Shown: in pieces, positions 1-7,720 of the stretch
How the letters are laid out: the number at the start of each line of letters is the position of its first letter
Position numbering within the stretch: position 1 is the first letter of the stretch
Source: an uncultured Pelosinus sp.
GTDB taxonomy: Bacteria > Bacillota > Negativicutes > DSM-13327
NCBI GenBank assembly: GCA_946415545.1
Contig: CAMKSY010000005.1
Coordinates: forward strand, 1-37,535
DNA length: 37,535 bases
Direction of reading: 5' to 3'
Program-made: the position numbers and the translations under genes
The notes under the pieces: generated by a model
Databases searched by the model: none
Seen by the model: the letters and a program-made list of their open reading frames with translations, nothing else
What the model was told of the DNA's origin: nothing

Positions 1-1250
1 TGACTGCTGTTGGTATTATTGTAGTAATTGTTACAGTTTATTTCTTAATCAAGCGCTATGATGCGCGACTGGTATTATTAGCTTCTGGTATTATAATGGC
101 TTGTGTGGCGGGGACGCCGATGGTTTCTTTAAATGCTTTTGCAAAAGAAATGACCAATAGTGGACTGATTCAAGCAGTATGTTCCGTTATGGGTTTTGCA
201 ATGGTAATGAAGTATACAGAATGTGATAAACATTTAATTAATTTTATGGCAAATGGTCTTTCTAAAGTTCGACCACTTTTGATTCCGGGAGTGGTTTTGG
301 CTACCTATGCAGTCAATGTAGCACTACCAAGTGCTGCGGGAACGGCAGCGGCTGCAGGGGCCATCTTCGTACCGTTGATGATGTCGGCAGGCGTACATCC
401 GGCGATGGCGGGGGCAGCGGTAAAATGCGGTACATATGGCAGTATGTTGAATCCAGGTCTAGCACATAACCCATTTGTAGCCAAAATTGCCGGTGTGAGT
501 GTTATGGAAGTTATCGCATTTCACTTTAAAGCGAATATTGCCTCTTTGCTTACAGCAACAATTTTGATTACGTTGATTGCTTATTACAAAAAGGAACATA
601 AAGGGTATAAAGCTGAAGGCTTTGAGGCTGAGGCATCTTTCAAGGTAAAACATTTATATGCGTTGATGCCGATTTTTCCGATTGTAATTTTAATTTTAGG
701 TGCAACGGCAATTGTTCCGGCATTTAAGATGGATGTTCCACAAGCCATGGTTATCGGTTCTTTAGTTGCGCTACTAGTTACTAGAAAAAATCCTGTTAAC
801 TTGAGCAATGCATTCTTCGATGGTATGGGAAAAGCCTATGGTGAAATTCTTGGCATTATCATTGCGGCGGGTGTATTTGTCTCAGGGTTGACAGCAATTG
901 GACTTGTAAAAGCTTTTACCGATTCAATGCTGAATAATCCTGCAATTGTTAAGGTTTGTGCAGCAGTTGGTCCATTTATTTTGGGACTGGTTGTTGGTTC
1001 CGGCGATGCGGCAACATTTGCCTTCAACCAGGCTATTACACCACATGCGGCAGATTTTGGTATGTCAGTGGTACAAATGGGCAGCATGGCCACACTCGGT
1101 GGTACATTAGGGCGCACGATGTCACCAATAGCAGGTGCCACAATTATCATAGCAGGTATTGCTGGTGTTAACCCAATGGAAATCGCAAAGCGCAACGGCT
1201 TGCCGATGGTAGGTGCTATGATTGTTGGTATGTTATTCTTATTAGCATAG
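1..1250 (+). CDS. DcuC-family C4-dicarboxylate transporter (5' edge cut)
   Basis: Polytopic inner-membrane carrier of the DcuC (C4-dicarboxylate uptake/exchange) type, probably moving succinate, fumarate or a related anion. The frame is open from base 3 and reads TAVGIIVVIVTVYFLIKRYD before the ATG at 96, which looks like the normal first membrane helix, so the ATG at 96 is not the start. Bases 1-2 are tg, so an NTG start codon probably straddles the window edge. Visible features are about ten hydrophobic segments, the small-residue stretch AGTAAAAGAIFVP, the loop GSGDAATFAFNQAI and the C-terminal GRTMSPIAGA typical of the family. It is followed after 54 bp by the capA-like gene on the same strand. 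Substrate is inferred from family only. Confidence 0.85.
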   Translation, partial: TAVGIIVVIVTVYFLIKRYDARLVLLASGIIMACVAGTPMVSLNAFAKEMTNSGLIQAVCSVMGFAMVMKYTECDKHLINFMANGLSKVRPLLIPGVVLATYAVNVALPSAAGTAAAAGAIFVPLMMSAGVHPAMAGAAVKCGTYGSMLNPGLAHNPFVAKIAGVSVMEVIAFHFKANIASLLTATILITLIAYYKKEHKGYKAEGFEAEASFKVKHLYALMPIFPIVILILGATAIVPAFKMDVPQAMVIGSLVALLVTRKNPVNLSNAFFDGMGKAYGEILGIIIAAGVFVSGLTAIGLVKAFTDSMLNNPAIVKVCAAVGPFILGLVVGSGDAATFAFNQAITPHAADFGMSVVQMGSMATLGGTLGRTMSPIAGATIIIAGIAGVNPMEIAKRNGLPMVGAMIVGMLFLLA

Positions 1251-1304
1251 AATTCGTCATCCTTAATTTGGAACAATAATTTTAAAAAGAGGTGTTGAGT
1301 TGTT

Positions 1305-2603
1305 GTGGCGAAAATTACTATTGTAGCAGCAGGAGACTCTTTCATTACGCAGCGTTTACCGCAAGATGATCATTTTACTGCATTGAAAAACTACATAGAA
1401 GCGCATGATGCTCGATTTACAAACTTTGAGATTTTATTACATGATTTTGAAGTGTATCCCGCTCCATCAAGTGGAGGTACATGGGCAGTTGCACGTCCCG
1501 AAGTTCTGCAGGATATCAAGCAGCTTGGTTTTAATATGATGTCCTGGGCAAATAACCATACAATTGATTGGAATATTGACGGTGTTTTAACGACGATGAA
1601 GCATCTAGAAAACCATAAATGTATCCACGCTGGCGTTGGCAGAAATCTCGCAGAGGCCTCGCAACCGCGATATCTTGATACCCCTCAAGGAAGAGTTGCG
1701 CTGATTGGCATTACATCTACGATATCGGAGTGGGGTATGGCAAGTGCGCAAAGACCTGATGTGCTTGGCCGACCGGGGGCAAATGTCCTTCGTTATCAGT
1801 CGATTCACAAAGTACGTCAGGAAGACTTTAAGAAGCTAAAGGAAATCGTTGAGCAGACAGAGATAAATTCCAATAGAATTCTAAATGAAAAAGAAGGATT
1901 TACAAAACCCGTTAAAGGCGGCTATTATGTTGGCAACATCAGATTTGAACAAGGTGATGAGCCAGGGACGGTAACCAAGATGAATTCCAAAGATGCCGAA
2001 CGCATAGTCCGATCAATTCGTGAAGCAGCACGGCAGGCGGATGTTGTCTTAGTAAGTCATCATACACATGAGCGTAAAGGCTTGGAGAAAGACCGTCCAG
2101 CGGATTTTGCCCGTGATTTTGCAAAGCTGTGTATTGACAGCGGCGCTCATGCGTATATTGGCCACGGCCCGCATATTTGGCGAGGTATTGAAATTTATAA
2201 AAACCGTCCAATTTTTTATAGCCTTGGTGATTTCATTTTCCAAAATGATTCCGTGGAACGACAGCCAACTGAGTTTTACGACCTTTATGATTTGGGCGTA
2301 GAAAATACCGTATCTGATGGATTGGATGCTCGCAGTGCCAATGAAACAAGAGGACTGGTTGTCGATCCTAAAGTATTTGAATCGGCCATGGTTTCTTTTG
2401 CTGTTACGGATGGGGAAATTGATGAAATCACTTTAAAACCGCTTTCACTGGGATTTGAATATGGCAGAGCGCGTCGCGGTCGCCCTCAATTCTCCGATAA
2501 AGAAAACGGAGAACGAATTCTAGGTGATATTGCTGATTTATCCGGAGAATTTGGCACAAAAATTTCGATAAAAGATGGCATAGGAACAATTAGATTAAAA
2601 TAA
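1305..2603 (+). CDS. CapA-family (poly-gamma-glutamate/metallophosphatase-like) protein
   Basis: About 432 residues with the CapA fold signatures in order: GDSFIT near the N-terminus, TNFEILL (the NxE metal/substrate motif), SWANNHTIDWNIDG, and near residue 285 GHGPHIWRGIEIYKNRPIFYSLGDFIF. CapA proteins are calcineurin-like phosphoesterase relatives tied to poly-gamma-glutamate or capsule metabolism. No signal peptide or membrane anchor is visible, unlike membrane-bound CapA/PgsA, so this is probably a cytoplasmic hydrolase-type member. The GTG start at 1305 lies 12 nt after an AGAGG ribosome site. It follows the dicarboxylate carrier closely and is probably co-transcribed, hinting that it acts on an imported or related metabolite; that link is inference. 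Confidence 0.8.
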   Translation: MAKITIVAAGDSFITQRLPQDDHFTALKNYIEAHDARFTNFEILLHDFEVYPAPSSGGTWAVARPEVLQDIKQLGFNMMSWANNHTIDWNIDGVLTTMKHLENHKCIHAGVGRNLAEASQPRYLDTPQGRVALIGITSTISEWGMASAQRPDVLGRPGANVLRYQSIHKVRQEDFKKLKEIVEQTEINSNRILNEKEGFTKPVKGGYYVGNIRFEQGDEPGTVTKMNSKDAERIVRSIREAARQADVVLVSHHTHERKGLEKDRPADFARDFAKLCIDSGAHAYIGHGPHIWRGIEIYKNRPIFYSLGDFIFQNDSVERQPTEFYDLYDLGVENTVSDGLDARSANETRGLVVDPKVFESAMVSFAVTDGEIDEITLKPLSLGFEYGRARRGRPQFSDKENGERILGDIADLSGEFGTKISIKDGIGTIRLK

Positions 2604-2640
2604 GGTGTTCTGCCATTATAGCGATCTTGGTCAAATGTGA

Positions 2641-2687
2641 AACAATAGTAGCCTGCAATCAGTCGATGGTTGCAGGCTACTATTGTT
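2641..2687. terminator. Bidirectional hairpin terminator
   Basis: Perfect 18-bp stem AACAATAGTAGCCTGCAA / TTGCAGGCTACTATTGTT with an 11-nt loop. It lies between the end of the capA-like gene (+) and the end of the convergent small gene (-). The T tract is weak on both sides, so it may act as an mRNA-end hairpin as much as an intrinsic terminator. Confidence 0.7.
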
Positions 2688-2760
2688 GTATAATTGAATA
2701 TCATAAATATATATAGTTATACTTTTAGAAAACAGTTTCTTTCTTAATCAGGTAATAACA

Positions 2761-3174
2761 TTATACGGGAATTTCCTGGGCCTGGTGCGCGGTGATCCAG
2801 CTTTGGCATTCGCCCTGTGTGGCGGGAATAATGAGGATATTGTTGATGTTAGGCATCTGATCAATTTGATTGAGAAGAACCGGGTTGGGATGAATGGCCA
2901 GTATGCTGCCAGTATGATCCACCGGGAAATGATTCTTAGTGGTCATAATCTTAAGTGTGACAGTGCCGATTTTAAATTCGTCATCAAGGATGGATTCCCG
3001 AATCTGAAATTGAGCTAGTTCCGAATCTGGTAAGGCGGCTTCCAGGGAACTATTATGGATGCCGGGGAAGATGCCATGATGCGGGATATGGTAAATACAT
3101 TGTCTTGTCAGCCATATTATGCCAGCGTTGATAGCTTCTGGATGAGAATTGTTATTAATATAATAATATTGCAT
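2761..3174 (-). CDS. Small protein of unknown function (137 aa)
   Basis: Not recognised. The protein is soluble-looking, starts MQYYYINNNSHPEAINAG, has a His/Pro-rich segment YHIPHHGIFPGIH, and ends in ATQGECQSWITAHQAQEIPV. No membrane segment or catalytic motif stands out. The track start at 3180 sits only 2 nt from the GAGGTG ribosome site, whereas the next ATG (3174) has an 8-nt spacer, so I use 3174. The good ribosome site and the convergent hairpin placement favour a real gene. It is a single-gene unit, with no neighbour that suggests a role. Confidence 0.6.
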   Translation of the reverse strand: MQYYYINNNSHPEAINAGIIWLTRQCIYHIPHHGIFPGIHNSSLEAALPDSELAQFQIRESILDDEFKIGTVTLKIMTTKNHFPVDHTGSILAIHPNPVLLNQIDQMPNINNILIIPATQGECQSWITAHQAQEIPV

Positions 3175-3304
3175 ATTCATTTCACCTCATATAGTCTCAT
3201 AAAAGATTATCAGGACCTCGTTCTAAAAAAAGTATATCAAGTACCATGAATATGTCAATCATTAAAGTTCAAATTGTGTTATAAAGGGTAATTTGTGTCA
3301 ATAA

Positions 3305-3514
3305 GACGAGTGTCAAGGGAACAGAGTATTATCAAATCATGTAGAATGGAATAAATCATTCGATGCTATTTTAATAGGGTGTCCAGATGGGAGGAATTCA
3401 TGTATTAAAATCGAAGTAAGTGCCAAGATATCCAAAGAGCTATGCGGCTATGCCCTGCCCTTACAACTCAGCAGTAATGGTATTACCGCTCTAAGGAAAC
3501 TGATATTGCAATAA
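3305..3514 (+). pseudogene. Possible 3' remnant of a gene (about 69 codons, no start)
   Basis: An open frame after the stop at 3302-3304 reads ..IGCPDGRNSCIKIEVSAKI..LQLSSNGITALRKLILQ and ends at TAA 3512. It has protein-like composition but no usable ATG/GTG/TTG start or ribosome site, and a terminator-like hairpin follows within 12 bp. This arrangement fits the tail of a decayed gene. I do not recognise the family. It lies in the 3181-3621 gap, which holds nothing else I can name. Confidence 0.25.
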
Positions 3515-3525
3515 AGCAAATTTAA

Positions 3526-3573
3526 GAAACGCTGTCCACATACTTAGTTAGTAATTGGGCAGCATTTCTTTTC
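3526..3573 (+). terminator. Rho-independent terminator candidate
   Basis: Stem GAAACGCTGTCCA / TGGGCAGCATTTC (13 bp, one mismatch and one G-U pair) followed by TTTTC on the plus strand. No intact plus-strand gene precedes it, only the possible remnant at 3305-3514. Confidence 0.55.
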
Positions 3574-3621
3574 ATTGACATAACAATAAAATAAGGAGCC
3601 TGTTGCTATTTGTGAAGAAAC

Positions 3622-4401
3622 TTATTCTCCTTTAAAATGTGCCGGGCGTTTTTCTAAAAATGCAGTAATTGCTTCTTCATAATCATGGCTATCGTAAACC
3701 TTACGCCGCATTCCCTGTACTCGTTCAAAAGCAGATGGAGTGATAGCATATGCTTTTGATAGAACACGGAACTGTTCTTTAATGACCTCAATGGATAGTA
3801 TCGAGCGGGTGCTAATTGTCGCAGCTAAATTTAAAGTGAAAGAAAGAAGTTCTTCTTCAGCAACTAAATGGTTGACAATGCCTACCTGCAAAGCACGTTC
3901 AGCAGGCACTAATTCAGCCGTAAAAAACATCTCTTTAGCTATATTAATTGGTAATCGATTCATAAAATGTAAAATACCTGTGGAATTGTAGGGAACCCCA
4001 AGCTTAGCAGGAGTCATGGCAAACTTAGCAGTCTTATCCGCGATCACCATATCACAAGTCATGATTAAGTCGCAAGCACCACCATAGACACTGCCGTGTA
4101 CCATTGCAATAACCGGACCGGGATATTCTTCCACAGCTCGTAAAAGAACTTCAAGTGAATCGTAATAACTCAGCGGGTCTCTCATTTTTAATGGTAATTC
4201 TTTAACATCATGACCTGCTGACCATACCTTTGAACCTTCCGGAGCACGTAGAATAATAATATGGATCTTCTGTTTTTGAAAATTATCAAGTGCTTCAATA
4301 ATATCATCGACGAGCTGAGCACTTAATGCATTTAGCTTCTGGGCATTATTTAGCGTAATAATACCAATTTTTCCTGATAATTCTACCTTGACTAATGACA
4401 T
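3622..4401 (-). CDS. scpB: Methylmalonyl-CoA decarboxylase (crotonase family)
   Basis: A 259-aa crotonase-fold enzyme closely resembling E. coli ScpB/YgfG as I remember it. Shared stretches include KLNALS, ILRAPEGSKV.SAGHD, the RDPLSYYD loop, SMTP-like FAMTPAKLGVPYN, FERVQGMRRKVYDS and the C-terminal FLEKRPAHF. The reaction is (R)-methylmalonyl-CoA to propionyl-CoA plus CO2, the last step of succinate-to-propionate conversion. GHD and HGSVYGGA form the expected oxyanion-hole regions. Start ATG has AGGAGG with an ideal spacer. Unlike the E. coli scpABC operon, no mutase or CoA-transferase gene is adjacent. A more general enoyl-CoA hydratase role is the alternative. Confidence 0.85.
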   Translation of the reverse strand: MSLVKVELSGKIGIITLNNAQKLNALSAQLVDDIIEALDNFQKQKIHIIILRAPEGSKVWSAGHDVKELPLKMRDPLSYYDSLEVLLRAVEEYPGPVIAMVHGSVYGGACDLIMTCDMVIADKTAKFAMTPAKLGVPYNSTGILHFMNRLPINIAKEMFFTAELVPAERALQVGIVNHLVAEEELLSFTLNLAATISTRSILSIEVIKEQFRVLSKAYAITPSAFERVQGMRRKVYDSHDYEEAITAFLEKRPAHFKGE

Positions 4402-4659
4402 AATGAAATCCTCCTACATAAAGTAAAAATTATAAACCGTTTGTATTACTCTGTTGTTATAGGTTTTAGAAGGCGATAGATAGGACATAGCAGTCATACA
4501 TTCTCTTAAAGAAATCTCTGCTTGCCGACCTGCCCAGGTACGAATGGAGTATATCGGATTTTAAATGTATTTAAAATGCAGTATACTGAATACGAAGTGT
4601 ATTTTTATCTTTATTATATTCCTGCTATGAAGATAATTGAAATATTGAATAATCATGAT

Positions 4660-4680
4660 ATGATAACTATAGGTTATCAT
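4660..4680. promoter_or_regulatory. Palindromic operator candidate
   Basis: ATGATAAC-TATAG-GTTATCAT is a perfect 8-bp inverted repeat with a 5-bp spacer. It ends 23 bp upstream of the -35 box of the importer promoter, a position suited to an activator or distal repressor. The regulator is not identifiable; a Fur-like or other dimeric factor is possible. Confidence 0.45.
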
Positions 4681-4703
4681 TATAATGGCTTTAAGATGCT
4701 ATC

Positions 4704-4732
4704 TTTACAGAATAATGATTCCCTGTTATAAT
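4704..4732 (+). promoter_or_regulatory. Sigma-70-type promoter for the ABC importer
   Basis: TTTACA, exactly 17 nt, TATAAT. It predicts a start near 4739 and a leader of about 275 nt before the substrate-binding protein gene. Confidence 0.6.
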
Positions 4733-4830
4733 TTAGTAAAAATAGAATTATGGAAATTTTATAAATATGGCAGAAGTCATATTCTAACCTTTCGTAATAC
4801 ATAACTATATAGATTTAAAACTGTGGTATG

Positions 4831-4880
4831 AAACCATTGGGGAGAACGCTTGCCCTGGTTTTCTGCTACATTTTTTTTTG
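4831..4880 (+). promoter_or_regulatory. Leader hairpin followed by a T run (possible attenuator)
   Basis: AAACCattGGG..CCCtGGTTT can pair, and a nine-T run follows about 10 nt later. It sits inside the transcribed leader. Stem is short and bulged, so terminator activity is uncertain. It matched no riboswitch class that I know. Confidence 0.3.
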
Positions 4881-4945
4881 CAAAAAATAAAAAATAGAAG
4901 AAAGCCTGGAGATTAATTGTTTTAAAACGTTTGAAAGGAGGTAAT

Positions 4946-5017
4946 TTGTCGGGTATTTCTATTATTGCATATAGCAAAGCAAGATACAGTGTAAAAAAGG
5001 TTTGGAGGACAGTATGA
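4946..5017 (+). CDS. Short upstream ORF (23 aa) overlapping the importer start
   Basis: A TTG codon 4 nt after a very strong AAAGGAGG site opens a 23-codon frame reading MSGISIIAYSKARYSVKKVWRTV. Its TGA overlaps the ATG of the substrate-binding protein (ATGA). This arrangement is typical of translational coupling or a leader peptide. The frame is too short for the ORF track. No amino-acid run suggests classical attenuation. Whether the peptide matters or only its translation is unknown. Confidence 0.4.
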   Translation: MSGISIIAYSKARYSVKKVWRTV

Positions 5018-6618
5018 AGAAAAAAAGATATTTAGCATTGTGTTTAATAATAATGATGTTATTTTCATTAGTTGGCTGTAGTAAAGCGGATAAGGCTGAC
5101 GCAGGTAGCACGACAAAAGATAGTGTCGTTATTGCCATGGATGTCGAATCAGAGCCTGCTGCCGGATTCGATCCGATTATGGGCTGGGCTGCTGGTGAGC
5201 ATACACACGATCCTTTACTTCAAAGTACCTTATTAATTACAAAAGATGATATTACGATTGGGTATGACTTAGCAAAAGAGTATACGATTTCGCCAGATGC
5301 TCTCACCTGGACTTTTAAAATTCGTTCTGATGTAAAATTTACGGATGGTGTGCCACTTACTGCAAAAGACGTGGCTTTTACCTATAATAATGCTATGAAG
5401 CAAGCCACCGAGACAGATTTATCTATGCTAAAATCGGTAGAAGCCACTGATGATACGACTGTGGTTTTTCATTTTAATACACCTTACTCGGCATTTGCTT
5501 ATACGGCTGCTGTTGTTGGTATTGTTCCCGAGCATGCTTATAATGCTGCAACCTATGGAAAAAATCCGATTGGTTCCGGTCGGTATATTCTGAAACAATG
5601 GGATAAAGGTCAGCAAGTAATTTTAGAAGCAAATCCGAATTACTATGGCGAAAAAGCAAAAATGAAAAAGGTCACGATTGTATTCATGTCGGAAGATGCT
5701 TCCTATGCGGCGGCTCAAGGTGGGCAAGTAGATGTCGCCTATACAGCTCCGTCTTATACGGTCAATCCGATTAAAGGATATAATATCCTTTCGTTCAATA
5801 CCGAAGATATTCGTGGACTGAATCTTCCTACTGTTCCTGCAGGGAATAAGACACCTGCCAAGAGAAATGGTGAAACCTATCCTGCCGGCAATAACGTTAC
5901 TTCTCAGCTAGCGATCCGCCAGGCAATTGCTTACGCGATTGACCGGGAGAGCATCGTAAAGAATGTTTTAAACGGTTATGGCTCAGTAGCTTATAGTGAC
6001 AGCGTCAATGAACCCTGGGAAAATGAGGCTATGAAAGTAGCGTATGATCCCGCAAAAGCAAAAACCATATTAGAAGCAGATGGTTGGAAATTAAATGCCG
6101 AAGGTATATATGAGAAACAGGGACTAAAAGCCGAGTTCAATCTTCTCTATATTTCATCAAACTCTGTTCGTACAGGAATTGCTATGGTTGTGAAAGAAAT
6201 GCTAAAACCGATAGGGATAAAAGTAAATCCGATAGGCTCGAGCTGGGATCAAATTGCAACTTTATGCTATGAGACACCTCATGTTTTCGGTGCCGGATCC
6301 CATTCTCCTACTGGCGTTAGGAGTCACTATTATACTGGTAAAAACTATGCCTCTTATTCCAATTCAACCGTAGATACATACATTGACGAAGCATTGGCAG
6401 CTACTTCAGTGGAAGCTTCGTATCCATTATGGAAAAAAGCACAATGGGATGGTGCTTCTGGTGTGACTCCTCAAGCGGACTCCCCGTGGGTATGGCTGGT
6501 GGAAATCAAGCATATTTATTTCGCCAGAGAAAATTTAAATGTAATTGATAAAAAAATTCATCCTCATGGTTATGGCTGGACAATTATTAATAATGTTCAC
6601 CAATGGTCTTGGAAATAA
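5014..6618 (+). CDS. ABC importer substrate-binding lipoprotein, nickel/peptide class
   Basis: Extracytoplasmic solute-binding protein of family 5 (OppA/DppA/NikA type), 534 residues. It starts MKKKRYLALCLIIMMLFSLVGCS, a lipoprotein signal with lipobox LVGC. Family features include FDPIMGW, the LTWTFKIRSDVKFTDGVPLTAKDVAFTYN segment, LAIRQAIAYAIDRESIV, and AKTILEADGWK. I use the ATG at 5014 behind GGAGG rather than the track TTG at 5002, which lies within the ribosome site. It is the first of five importer genes. Sequence alone does not separate dipeptide, oligopeptide, nickel or metallophore cargo. Confidence 0.85.
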   Translation: MKKKRYLALCLIIMMLFSLVGCSKADKADAGSTTKDSVVIAMDVESEPAAGFDPIMGWAAGEHTHDPLLQSTLLITKDDITIGYDLAKEYTISPDALTWTFKIRSDVKFTDGVPLTAKDVAFTYNNAMKQATETDLSMLKSVEATDDTTVVFHFNTPYSAFAYTAAVVGIVPEHAYNAATYGKNPIGSGRYILKQWDKGQQVILEANPNYYGEKAKMKKVTIVFMSEDASYAAAQGGQVDVAYTAPSYTVNPIKGYNILSFNTEDIRGLNLPTVPAGNKTPAKRNGETYPAGNNVTSQLAIRQAIAYAIDRESIVKNVLNGYGSVAYSDSVNEPWENEAMKVAYDPAKAKTILEADGWKLNAEGIYEKQGLKAEFNLLYISSNSVRTGIAMVVKEMLKPIGIKVNPIGSSWDQIATLCYETPHVFGAGSHSPTGVRSHYYTGKNYASYSNSTVDTYIDEALAATSVEASYPLWKKAQWDGASGVTPQADSPWVWLVEIKHIYFARENLNVIDKKIHPHGYGWTIINNVHQWSWK

Positions 6619-6644
6619 TCAATAGATTAGCAATTTATTTCTGT

Positions 6645-6684
6645 TCTATGGTACAGAACAATAAGATATTTTCTGTACCATAGA
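6645..6684 (+). terminator. Intercistronic hairpin after the binding-protein gene
   Basis: Perfect 14-bp stem TCTATGGTACAGAA / TTCTGTACCATAGA with a 12-nt loop, followed by CTTATTCTTTTT. It lies between the binding protein and the first permease and probably gives partial termination or 3' protection so that the binding protein is made in excess. Confidence 0.65.
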
Positions 6685-6712
6685 CTTATTCTTTTTAAAT
6701 GAGGTATTTCTT

Positions 6713-7720
6713 ATGGATATAGAACCTTATTCCGGCATTTTAAAATATATCGGAAAGAGTATAATCAAGATAATTTCACTGTTATTTGCCGTAAGCATTC
6801 TTTCTTTCGTCCTGGTTTCAGCATCGCCTGTTGATCCAGTTCGTTCATACATTGGTGAAGTTGGTATAGCCAATATGAGCGCGGAAAACCTGGCTAAACT
6901 CGAAGCCTATTTTGGCACAAACACACCGCCAATCGAAAGATACTGGAATTGGTTTACCGGATTTATTCAGGGAGATATGGGATCATCGCTGCTCTATCGT
7001 CAGCCTGTTTCTAGTGTTATCCAGGTAAAATTTATGAACTCAATGGTTCTTATGATGACTGCATGGATTTTCTCAGGCGCATTGGGATTTATACTTGGGA
7101 TTACTGCTGGTTTATATCGCGACCGATGGATCGATAAGGCCATTAAAGGCTACTCATTACTGATTGCCAGTATGCCAACTTTCTGGCTGGCATTGGTGTT
7201 AGTGATGATTTTTTCTGTATGGCTGCAGATCTTGCCCATTGGATTGAGTGTGCCAATTGGAGTAAATGCTGCAGAAGTTTCAATTTTTGACAGCATAAAA
7301 CATTTGATTCTGCCTGCTTTAACGTTGAGTGTAATTGGAATTGCCAATATTACTCTGCATACTAGAGAAAAAATGATCGATATTATGGGAGAAGACTACA
7401 TACTTTTTGCTAAAGCGCGAGGGAAAAGCAGATTTTCGATTATACGGAATCATGCTCTTCGTAATATTATGCTTCCAGCCATAACTCTTCAATTTGCATC
7501 GATCAGTGAAATTTTCGGCGGTTCTGTTCTGGTGGAACAAGTTTTTTCCTATCCGGGTTTAGGGAAAGCTGCTGTTTCTGCTGGTTTAGGCGGGGACGCA
7601 CCTCTTTTACTTGGTATTGCGGTGATCAGTGCAGCGTTAGTATTTGGCGGTAATCTAGTTGCAAATCTTTTATATGGAATGATTGACCCTAGAATAAGGC
7701 GGGGAAGCGCATATGAATAA
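6713..7720 (+). CDS. ABC importer permease 1 (DppB/NikB type)
   Basis: A 335-aa inner-membrane permease. An N-terminal helix (about residues 13-37, KIISLLFAVSILSFVLVSASP) and a soluble loop precede the MetI-like core with about five further helices. The DppB-type start LLFAVSILSFVLV..DPVRSY, the coupling-helix region GEDYILFAKARGKSRFSIIRNHALRNIMLP and the end NLLYGMIDPRIR are all present. GAGG lies 8 nt before the ATG. Its stop overlaps the start of permease 2 by 8 nt, so the two are translationally coupled. Confidence 0.88.
   Translation: MDIEPYSGILKYIGKSIIKIISLLFAVSILSFVLVSASPVDPVRSYIGEVGIANMSAENLAKLEAYFGTNTPPIERYWNWFTGFIQGDMGSSLLYRQPVSSVIQVKFMNSMVLMMTAWIFSGALGFILGITAGLYRDRWIDKAIKGYSLLIASMPTFWLALVLVMIFSVWLQILPIGLSVPIGVNAAEVSIFDSIKHLILPALTLSVIGIANITLHTREKMIDIMGEDYILFAKARGKSRFSIIRNHALRNIMLPAITLQFASISEIFGGSVLVEQVFSYPGLGKAAVSAGLGGDAPLLLGIAVISAALVFGGNLVANLLYGMIDPRIRRGSAYE

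Larger units (their letters stand above)
4402..4945. other. Divergent regulatory gap between scpB and the ABC importer
   Basis: This 544-bp AT-rich gap has no convincing protein gene (the 69-aa ORF at 4522 lacks a ribosome site). It contains a possible scpB -10 (TATAAT on the minus strand, 4429-4434), a palindrome at 4660-4680, a plus-strand promoter at 4704-4732, and a hairpin followed by a T tract at 4831-4880, leading into the upstream ORF at 4946. Confidence 0.6.

Noticed and set aside
836-1345. 169-aa minus-strand ORF
   Set aside because: Shadow of the DcuC gene on the opposite strand; no ribosome site, and low-complexity composition.
4522-4731. 69-aa plus-strand ORF in the scpB-importer gap
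   Set aside because: AT-rich, no ribosome site, and contains the palindrome and promoter.
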